Below are positions 1 through 5,951 of a stretch of DNA of 5,951 nt, piece by piece. How positions within the stretch are numbered: the stretch's first letter is position 1; each line of letters starts with the position of its first letter. The translations under genes and the position numbers were made by a program. The notes beneath the pieces were generated by a model. It had not been told where the DNA came from. It saw only the letters and a program-made list of their open reading frames with translations, and ran no database searches. The stretch comes from Bacteroidales bacterium. Lineage in GTDB: Bacteria > Bacteroidota > Bacteroidia > Bacteroidales > UBA932. Where the stretch lies: positions 1 through 5,951 of the forward strand of contig JABUTQ010000393.1 of the NCBI GenBank assembly GCA_021443605.1, in the 5' to 3' direction.

Positions 1-50
1 CATTCTGAGGCGGATGCCGTGCGTCATTCTGAGGCGGAGCCGAAGAATCT
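1..50. repeat. Dispersed palindromic repeat, two partial units, inside the receptor reading frame
   Basis: The segment CATTCTGAGGCGGA occurs at 1-14 and again at 25-38, a 24-base period. The second unit, 25-50, continues through GCCGAAGAATCT. It is an imperfect palindrome: ATTCT at 26-30 pairs with AGAAT at 44-48, GGC at 33-35 pairs with GCC at 39-41, and the loop is GGA. From memory, closely similar GTCATTCTGAG...GAAGAATCT elements recur as short dispersed repeats, mostly intergenic, in Bacteroidetes and some other phyla; I could not check this here. In this window the units are read in the receptor frame as HSEADAVR then HSEAEPKN. The first unit is degenerate after base 19. Confidence 0.6.
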
Positions 51-2964
51 CCCCGAAGACCCCACAAAAGTGGAAATATCCGGCCTTGTCCTCGACATAA
101 AAGACAAGACTCCAGTTTCATTCGCCACCGTGATGCTCAAGGAAGCCGGCCTATGGGCCGTTGCTGATGCCCAAGGGGCGTTCGTGCTCAAAAATATCTC
201 CCCGGGCAAATATACCATAGAGGTGGTGTGTATGGGTTATATCACTTATAATCAGCCGATTGATGCTACCAAGAATATCAAAGACCTTTCCATATCGCTT
301 CAAGAGGAAAACCTGACACTCGAAGGGGCAGTGGTCACTGCGAAGGAGAGTTCTTCCAGCACCACCACAACCCGTACAATAGACAAGACCGCCCTCGATC
401 ACCTGCAGGTGAACAACATATCAGACATTTCAGCCCTTCTGCCGGGAGGCTCTACCGCATCAGACAACCGCCTCACCTCAAACAACACCAGATTTGAGAT
501 ACGCTCCGGCGGAGAAAGCTCGATAGACAATGCTTCGTTTGCCACAGGCGTGGAAATCAACGGAGTACGACTCTCGAACAATGCTTCTTTCTCCGATACC
601 AAAGGTGTTGGTACAAGAAACATCGCAACTTCAAACGTCGAATCGGTCGAGGTAATCTCCGGAGTGCCGAGCGTCGAATACGGCGATATGAGTAGCGGTA
701 TGGTCATAATCAAAACCCGCAAGGGAAAGACACCGTTTATTTTGGAGGCAAAGACCAACCGCAATACCAAGCAGATATCATTCAGCAAAGGGTTTTCACT
801 TGGGGCAAAAGGGGGAGTGCTCAATATAGACCTTGAGCGTGTTACAAGCGTGCACGAAACAATGTCGCCTTACAACAAATATACGCGAAATGCCGCTAAC
901 ATAGTCTATTCCAACACTTTCTTCCAGAGAAGCGCCACTCCTCTCCAATTCTCGTTTTCTGTTGCCGGCAATCTCGGAGGGCTCAACAACAAAGCTGATC
1001 CGGATGCGTTCAAGGATACCTATACCATTGAAAATGAGAATAATGTGAGGGGAAATATCACATTCAACTGGTTGCTGAACAAGTCTTGGATAACGAATGC
1101 CGAACTCAAGGCGAGCGTCAACTATTCGGACAATCTCTCCAAAGAGAACGTGAATAAGTCGAGCGCTGCGGCTTCGAGTGCGATACACGGCACGGAAGAG
1201 GGATATTTTGTAGGCACTGCATACGAAAAGGACCATAATGCGGCGGTAATTATGCGTCCTGCAGGTTATTGGTACGAACTGTCTTATATCGATTCCAAGC
1301 CGATAGACATCGATGCCTCCCTCAAGCTCACCTGGGTGCGTAATTTCGGGAAGATAAACAACAAGGTGAAAATTGGGGCGGAGTTCAAGAGTAGCGGCAA
1401 TCTTGGCAAGGGACACTATTATGACAACTACGCCACAGCCCCAGATTGGCAACCCTGGCCTTATAACGAGATCCCGTTCATTAACACGATTAGTGCATAC
1501 GCGGAAGAAAGCATCACTCTTCCGGTTTCAACCACCTCCTTGATGCTGACTGCCGGTGTGAGAGGGGAATGGACACAAATCAAGAAGTCTGAATATGGCA
1601 CGGTTTCGAGCGTTTCTCCCCGATTCAGCGGGAAATGGTCGTTCATAGGGCCCGACAGAGGTCTCTATGTGAAGAATCTTTCGCTCAGAGGGGGATGGGG
1701 TGTTGCCGTGAAACTCCCTTCGTTTGAGGTGCTCTATCCGCAGCCCACATATCCGAGTATCCAGACATTCGCCTCCACCACATCGGCAGAGGGAAATGCG
1801 TTCTATGCATATTACATCCAGCCCACAGTTGCCAAGTACAATCCCAACTTACAATGGCAGCGCAATCATCAGACCGACCTCGGTGTGGAAATAGAGATTC
1901 CCTGGGTGAAACTTTCTCTGTCAGGATATTATAACAAAACTTTAAATGCTTATCAATCAGAGAGGTATTACTCTCCGTTCTCTTATAACATCGTGCCTTC
2001 AAATGCTCTGTCATCGTGTCCGATACCAGCATCCGACAGATCTTTTTCCGTTGACAAAACCACCGGAATCGTGACGGTGGCGGATATGAAGGGGAAATAT
2101 CCGTCGATGACTCTCGACTATATCAACCGCAATCGCTATGTATCGGGATACACGACTTCAAATTCCAAAGAACCAATAGTCAGGAAGGGAATCGAGTGGG
2201 TTGCAGATTTCGGCAAGATAAAGGCCATTTCCACTTCGTTCCGTCTGGATGGCAATTACTATGTTTATAGAGGTATAAACACTTCATTGTTACCATATTA
2301 CCGTCTTGGTACATTCCAGGTCGATGGGCAGCCGACCAAGTATATCGGTTACTATTACGGCACAAACTCGAGCTCGAACGTCTCGAACGGACAGGAAAAG
2401 AGAAGCCTGAAAACCAACCTCACAATCACCACCCACATTCCCAAGGTGAGGCTGATTGTATCCCTCCGTATTGAAGCTACATTGTTGAACCGGACACAAA
2501 ACCTGAGTGAAGGGCCAAACGGCACATACGCCCACAAGGTGGTGAGCGGCACCGACTTTACGATATTGGATGAAAATATCTATGATGGAAACGGCACCGT
2601 TGCGGCTTTCCCCGTTTATTACGAGAGCATCGACAATCCCGGTGTACTGATGGATTTTGCCAAAGATTTTGAGGAAGCGAAAAAGACACCGGACACTATG
2701 TTCTACTCTGAGCTTGCAAAATTGATACGCATCTCCAACACAAAATATTTCTTCGCAGAAGGGGGATATACCCCTTACTGGAGTGCCAACATCAACATTA
2801 CCAAGGAGATAGGTGATATTGCATCTATTTCGTTCAATGCGGTAAACTTTTTGAATAACATTTCCCAGGTGAGGAAAATAGCCACAGGCGAGCTCGTTTC
2901 GCTTTTGGACATCTCTCTTCTCCCCACATTTTATTACGGACTTTCGGTCAGATTGAAATTTTAA
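1..2964 (+). CDS. TonB-dependent outer-membrane receptor with N-terminal carboxypeptidase-regulatory-like domain (5' partial)
   Basis: This is an outer-membrane importer, energised through TonB, of the Bacteroidetes type. Residues are numbered from the GTG at 19. Residues about 17-100 form a carboxypeptidase-regulatory-like beta-sandwich (VEISGLVLD, ADAQGAFVLKNISPGKYTIEV, CMGY). Residues 101-110 (LEGAVVTAKE) sit where SusC-like receptors carry the Ton-box-like segment, and a Ser/Thr-rich linker follows. The plug is about 120-240, with VEINGVRLSNNASF and the typical VESVEVISGVPSVEYGDMSS. The rest is a beta-barrel rich in aromatic residues, ending in GLSVRLKF with a terminal Phe. The frame is open to base 1. 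The GTG at 19 has no convincing ribosome site and gives no signal peptide, so the true start probably lies upstream of the window. The first translated codons are a dispersed repeat. No SusD-like gene follows; a DUF4876-type lipoprotein gene begins 12 bases downstream. The family is certain, the substrate unknown. Confidence 0.93.
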   Translation, partial: HSEADAVRHSEAEPKNLPEDPTKVEISGLVLDIKDKTPVSFATVMLKEAGLWAVADAQGAFVLKNISPGKYTIEVVCMGYITYNQPIDATKNIKDLSISLQEENLTLEGAVVTAKESSSSTTTTRTIDKTALDHLQVNNISDISALLPGGSTASDNRLTSNNTRFEIRSGGESSIDNASFATGVEINGVRLSNNASFSDTKGVGTRNIATSNVESVEVISGVPSVEYGDMSSGMVIIKTRKGKTPFILEAKTNRNTKQISFSKGFSLGAKGGVLNIDLERVTSVHETMSPYNKYTRNAANIVYSNTFFQRSATPLQFSFSVAGNLGGLNNKADPDAFKDTYTIENENNVRGNITFNWLLNKSWITNAELKASVNYSDNLSKENVNKSSAAASSAIHGTEEGYFVGTAYEKDHNAAVIMRPAGYWYELSYIDSKPIDIDASLKLTWVRNFGKINNKVKIGAEFKSSGNLGKGHYYDNYATAPDWQPWPYNEIPFINTISAYAEESITLPVSTTSLMLTAGVRGEWTQIKKSEYGTVSSVSPRFSGKWSFIGPDRGLYVKNLSLRGGWGVAVKLPSFEVLYPQPTYPSIQTFASTTSAEGNAFYAYYIQPTVAKYNPNLQWQRNHQTDLGVEIEIPWVKLSLSGYYNKTLNAYQSERYYSPFSYNIVPSNALSSCPIPASDRSFSVDKTTGIVTVADMKGKYPSMTLDYINRNRYVSGYTTSNSKEPIVRKGIEWVADFGKIKAISTSFRLDGNYYVYRGINTSLLPYYRLGTFQVDGQPTKYIGYYYGTNSSSNVSNGQEKRSLKTNLTITTHIPKVRLIVSLRIEATLLNRTQNLSEGPNGTYAHKVVSGTDFTILDENIYDGNGTVAAFPVYYESIDNPGVLMDFAKDFEEAKKTPDTMFYSELAKLIRISNTKYFFAEGGYTPYWSANINITKEIGDIASISFNAVNFLNNISQVRKIATGELVSLLDISLLPTFYYGLSVRLKF

Positions 2965-2976
2965 TTTATAAAATTA

Positions 2977-4323
2977 ATGATTATGAAGAATTTATTATTT
3001 AAGGCAATTTCCTGTGGAGTACTGGCAATCAGTCTCTTATCATCTTGCGCAAAGGATCCCAAGGACGATCCTTCTTATCTTTACAACGTGAATATATCAC
3101 TTGATTACATTGACGATTCTGTTATAAAAATGCCTGAATCTGCGGTGATTACAGTAAAAAATACTGTCACCGGTGCCGTTGCCGAGTTTAAGATGACCGG
3201 AACGAAAGGTACTGCAAAAGTTGTTGCCGGATTGTATGATTTTTCTGCAACAGCAACTTCTGCAGCCGAGGGAGATGTATTCGTATATAACGGAATCAAA
3301 TCGGGAGTGAAGGTTGTGAAGGATTCTTGGGACGAAAGTGGCACTGTTTCCATCCCTATGACCGGCTCAAGGTCCAATCAGGTGGTTATCAAGGAATTGT
3401 ACTGTACCGGATGCCCTAAAGACGATGGTTCAGGCTCATTCAGCCACGGCGCATACGTTATCCTCTACAACAACTCAGAGTACGAAGCAGACCTTTCAGG
3501 AATCCATTTCGCATTCATCCAGCCTTATAATTCAAATGCCAGCAATGCCGACATCGTGGATGGCAAGCTGATTTATGACGGACAGGGGTGGATTCCCGCA
3601 GGCAGCGGCTGTTGGACTTGGGGAGTCGAAGCTCCGAAGCTCGCTCCGGGCAAGCAGGTGGTTGTCGCCATTTCGAGTGCAATCAACAATACCACAACCT
3701 ATTCACAGGCTCCCAATCTTGCCAATGCCGAATATTATGCGATGTATGCTCCTGAGTCTCAGTGGAATAATGCAACCTATTATCCTGCTCCGGCAGACGT
3801 CATCCCTTCTACACACTATCTTGAACCTTACATTTGGGGACAAGGCACAGCCTGGACTTTGTCCAATACCTGCCCTGCATTCTTCATCTTTGTTCCTACA
3901 GAAGATATGACGGCCTTCACTTCAAGCACTGCAAACGTAAGCTATCTCGGTGGTAAAGAGACTGCAGCCAACCTTCGCAAGAAAGTTTCAAACAGCTGGG
4001 TTAAAGATGCCATTGAGGTTTTCAATGCAGACCAAAGCGTGAACAACAAACGTTTCACTTCAGATCTTGATGCCGGAAGCATCGCAATCAAATCGAAGCT
4101 CGGATATACCATTTACCGTAATGTGGATAAGGCAAAGACAGAGGCCATTGCCACAAACAAGGATAAACTCGTTTATAATTACGCAGGCGGAGCAGAAGGG
4201 ACTACCGATCCTTCGGGTATAGATGCTGAGGCTTCAATAAAGAATGGGGCGCTGATTATTTATCAGGATACCAATAACTCTTCAAATGACTTCCATATCC
4301 GCAAAGTATCGTCATTGAAATAA
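2977..4323 (+). CDS. DUF4876-type surface lipoprotein, likely partner of the TonB-dependent receptor
   Basis: A 448-residue exported lipoprotein of unknown biochemical function. The N-terminus has a basic start, a hydrophobic core and the lipobox LSSC, with Cys24 as the lipidated residue. The following AKDPKDD is acidic and resembles the Bacteroidetes signal for export to the cell surface. Residues about 35-128 look like a small beta-sandwich (ITVKNTVTG, AGLYDFSATATS). Residues about 135-445 begin VVIKELYCTGCPKDDGSG and HGAYVILYNNS, a lamin-tail-like pattern, and end with GYTIYRNVD, DPSGIDAEASIKNGALIIYQ and NDFH. I recognise this as the DUF4876 family from these motifs, without a database search. 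Mature cysteines besides Cys24 are 143, 146, 212 and 299. A second ATG at 2983 gives MKNLLFK and may be the true start. The gene lies 12 bases after the receptor and 7 before the barrel gene, so the three are probably co-transcribed. A substrate-binding or capping role is inferred from this position only. Confidence 0.85.
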   Translation: MIMKNLLFKAISCGVLAISLLSSCAKDPKDDPSYLYNVNISLDYIDDSVIKMPESAVITVKNTVTGAVAEFKMTGTKGTAKVVAGLYDFSATATSAAEGDVFVYNGIKSGVKVVKDSWDESGTVSIPMTGSRSNQVVIKELYCTGCPKDDGSGSFSHGAYVILYNNSEYEADLSGIHFAFIQPYNSNASNADIVDGKLIYDGQGWIPAGSGCWTWGVEAPKLAPGKQVVVAISSAINNTTTYSQAPNLANAEYYAMYAPESQWNNATYYPAPADVIPSTHYLEPYIWGQGTAWTLSNTCPAFFIFVPTEDMTAFTSSTANVSYLGGKETAANLRKKVSNSWVKDAIEVFNADQSVNNKRFTSDLDAGSIAIKSKLGYTIYRNVDKAKTEAIATNKDKLVYNYAGGAEGTTDPSGIDAEASIKNGALIIYQDTNNSSNDFHIRKVSSLK

Positions 4324-4330
4324 TTATAAG

Positions 4331-5935
4331 ATGAATTATTGCAAAGTCTTGACAATCACCGTTTTGGTATTTTTGGGGATAGTTAGTTCTTATGCCCAAT
4401 CAACAGTGCGTACTGCCGGTGACTACAAAAGGTTCGTCTCCCTCAATCCGGCTCTTGTGCGACAGAATGCCGCAAACCTCACAACTCTCTCCATTGACAG
4501 GATAGCAGTTGTGGAAGGCTATGCCAAAAAGGAGAACGGAGGTTTGGCGGATTATTATCAGAGCGATGATTGTCTTGGACTTGGTGCATACACGGAGTCG
4601 TATTACCGTTTTAATCCGAAAATCGTCTTTTTCGGGAAATTGGAATTCGGCTATTTTACGGGAAACAATATGGGCGGAAGCGCGATGTTCCGCCCATATT
4701 CCGCCCCGTTGAATTTCGTGGAATTTTCGGCAGACAATGCCGGCAAAAAAAACAGTGAAACCTACAATCTTGTGGGGGGAATCGGATTCGATATCACTTC
4801 GTCGCTTAAACTCGGCGTGAAAGTGGATTACACGGCATACAACTACAGCAAGACGAGAGATTACCGCCACTCCAACTCCGCTCTCGATTTGATTGCTTCA
4901 GCAGGAGTTACCTGGGTGGCAAGCGACATTTTCAGTGCCGGATTGAATTATTCTTACAGGAGGAACGTGGAAGAGATAAAATTCAATACTTTTGGCACTA
5001 CAGAAAAACTCTATTATACCCTCATCGACTATGGGGCTTTCTGTGGCAAGATTCAGGAGAGCCAGGCCGAGGGGCCGGTGGAGAAGAACGACCCCAAGCC
5101 GCTGGTCGATGATTATCACGGCGGGGCTCTCCAGCTCGATTTCAACTGGGGAGATACCAAATTCTATAACGAACTCTCTTTCAACAGCCGCCGCGGCCAT
5201 TACGGGCAGAATTCAACAAGCGAAATTCTCTACACCACCCATTTTGCATTTATGGCGGGATATTCGGGAGTATTGGATGTCAAAAAGGGGAGAAACCGCC
5301 ATCGTGTCGCCCTTTCCGGAGGATGGGAATTTCTTCAAAACAATGAGACTCTCTACGAGAAAACTACAAAAGATGGAGTTACCACAGTCACCTACTATGG
5401 CAAAAATCGAGTCCTCGACAAAACTACAATCAATGTATCTGCAGGATATACGGCATATATCGGAATGGATGGCTATGTGCCTGATTGGCAGGTGGATGTA
5501 ATGTTTGATGGTTTCAGCAGCACGAGTCAGGTGAATGTAACATATCCGTTCTATCGCCTGCAGAAGATATTGAGCGGAGAGGTCAATGCGCTCGTTTTGA
5601 GAAATATAGTGTCGGGAGTCAACACTTTTTCTCCCGAAGTTTCGCTCCGATATGGGATGGGCGGAGGAGACAAGGCTCAGGATCTTACATATGCAGATCC
5701 GGCCGACAAACAGAAGAAACCGGAATCTATGGATCTCTATCTGGGCAGGCAGTGGGAATATCTCACAGCCCCGCAGATTTCAGCCGGAATCGGTTTCCGC
5801 TATTCGCGTATGACAAAAATCGGCCTTGAGTGGTATATCAAGGCATCATATAATTTTTCCAAGGCCTTCAATTGCTCTTATCTCTCCAACGATTTGAGAC
5901 ACAAGGCTTTACTTTTAGTAGGATTTGTATTTTAA
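4331..5935 (+). CDS. Outer-membrane beta-barrel protein, DUF6850-like
   Basis: A 534-residue exported protein. Residues 1-22 are a signal peptide (basic start, hydrophobic VLVFLGIV core, SYA cleavage site before Gln23). The mature part alternates polar and hydrophobic residues in strand-sized runs rich in Tyr and Phe, for example KIVFFGKLEFGYFTG (98-111), LKLGVKVDYTAYNYS (159-173) and IFSAGLNYSYRR (200-211). It ends LLLVGFVF with the terminal Phe typical of barrels inserted by the BAM machinery. No plug or carboxypeptidase-like domain is present, so it is not a TonB receptor. Charged insertions at about 240-262 and 445-468 look like extracellular loops. I place it in the DUF6850 family, which I recall as a neighbour of DUF4876 genes; this was not tested. 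The start is fixed by the signal peptide and by the 7-base gap after the lipoprotein stop. Function unknown: a partner barrel, a secretion channel or a scaffold are all possible. Confidence 0.8.
   Translation: MNYCKVLTITVLVFLGIVSSYAQSTVRTAGDYKRFVSLNPALVRQNAANLTTLSIDRIAVVEGYAKKENGGLADYYQSDDCLGLGAYTESYYRFNPKIVFFGKLEFGYFTGNNMGGSAMFRPYSAPLNFVEFSADNAGKKNSETYNLVGGIGFDITSSLKLGVKVDYTAYNYSKTRDYRHSNSALDLIASAGVTWVASDIFSAGLNYSYRRNVEEIKFNTFGTTEKLYYTLIDYGAFCGKIQESQAEGPVEKNDPKPLVDDYHGGALQLDFNWGDTKFYNELSFNSRRGHYGQNSTSEILYTTHFAFMAGYSGVLDVKKGRNRHRVALSGGWEFLQNNETLYEKTTKDGVTTVTYYGKNRVLDKTTINVSAGYTAYIGMDGYVPDWQVDVMFDGFSSTSQVNVTYPFYRLQKILSGEVNALVLRNIVSGVNTFSPEVSLRYGMGGGDKAQDLTYADPADKQKKPESMDLYLGRQWEYLTAPQISAGIGFRYSRMTKIGLEWYIKASYNFSKAFNCSYLSNDLRHKALLLVGFVF
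4667..4700. repeat. Perfect 13-bp inverted repeat (hairpin) inside the barrel gene
   Basis: AATATGGGCGGAA at 4667-4679 is the exact reverse complement of TTCCGCCCATATT at 4688-4700. The 8-base loop is GCGCGATG. The stem has a GC-rich middle and could form a stable hairpin in mRNA. It encodes residues 113-124 of the barrel protein, starting exactly on a codon boundary. No T-run follows, so it does not look like an intrinsic terminator. Its role, if any, is unknown. Confidence 0.85.
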
Positions 5936-5940
5936 AAATT

Positions 5941-5951
5941 ATGAAAAAGAG
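5941..5951 (+). CDS. Start of a fourth operon gene (3' partial, cut by window edge)
   Basis: An ATG at 5941 follows the barrel gene stop by 5 AT-rich bases (AAATT) and opens Met-Lys-Lys, a common beginning for an exported protein in these bacteria. The spacing matches the other junctions in this cluster, so it is probably the next gene of the same operon. Only three full codons are visible, so the product cannot be named. Confidence 0.55.

Noticed and set aside
796..1452. Long open frame on the - strand (218 codons)
   Set aside because: It lies wholly inside the receptor gene, has no recognisable domain and low-complexity basic composition; it is a shadow of the sense frame.
2364..2390. Short repeated CTCGA motif (CTCGAGCTCGAACGTCTCGAAC)
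   Set aside because: Only 5-8 bases repeat, and it encodes a Ser/Asn-rich loop; composition explains it.
1..2964. Classical SusC of a SusC/SusD glycan-uptake locus
   Set aside because: The next gene has no SusD features (no TPR-type helices); it is a beta-rich DUF4876-type lipoprotein, and no glycoside hydrolase is present in the window.
4667..4700. Reading the inverted repeat as an intrinsic terminator or an invertible promoter switch
   Set aside because: There is no T-run after the stem, it sits mid-gene, and the 8-base loop is too short to hold a switchable promoter.
4400..4870. 156-codon open frame on the - strand
   Set aside because: Antisense to the signal-peptide and first-strand region of the barrel gene; no domain and no separate start signals.
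4992..5501. Alternative + frame of 169 codons
   Set aside because: Lies inside the barrel gene; its translation has no family likeness or signal peptide, while the overlapping frame has clear barrel strands and a proper C-terminus.

Overview
The window looks like a piece of a Bacteroidetes (probably Bacteroidales) genome. The reasons are a TonB-dependent receptor with an N-terminal carboxypeptidase-regulatory-like domain, a lipoprotein with a Bacteroidetes-style acidic stretch after the lipid cysteine, short AT-rich gaps between genes without strong Shine-Dalgarno sequences, and a GTCATTCTGAG...GAAGAATCT type dispersed repeat at the left edge. The genus cannot be fixed from the sequence.

Layout: four genes on the + strand are packed head to tail with gaps of only 12, 7 and 5 bases, so they are almost certainly one transcription unit. 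They are (1) a TonB-dependent outer-membrane receptor, open through the left edge and so missing its true start and signal peptide; (2) a DUF4876-type surface lipoprotein; (3) an outer-membrane beta-barrel protein that I place in the DUF6850 family; and (4) the first 11 bases of a further gene beginning Met-Lys-Lys, cut by the right edge. No promoter, terminator, RNA gene, mobile element or CRISPR array is visible. Promoter and terminator must lie outside the window.

How the genes may work together: the first protein is an energised outer-membrane importer, the second a lipid-anchored extracytoplasmic protein that could act as its substrate-binding partner, and the third a second, non-plugged outer-membrane barrel. 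This is a receptor/lipoprotein/barrel arrangement with no SusD homologue, unlike the usual SusC/SusD glycan systems. The substrate cannot be read from the sequence.

The two oddest sequence features are a dispersed palindromic repeat translated in frame at the N-terminus of the receptor, and a perfect 13-bp inverted repeat inside the coding region of the third gene.
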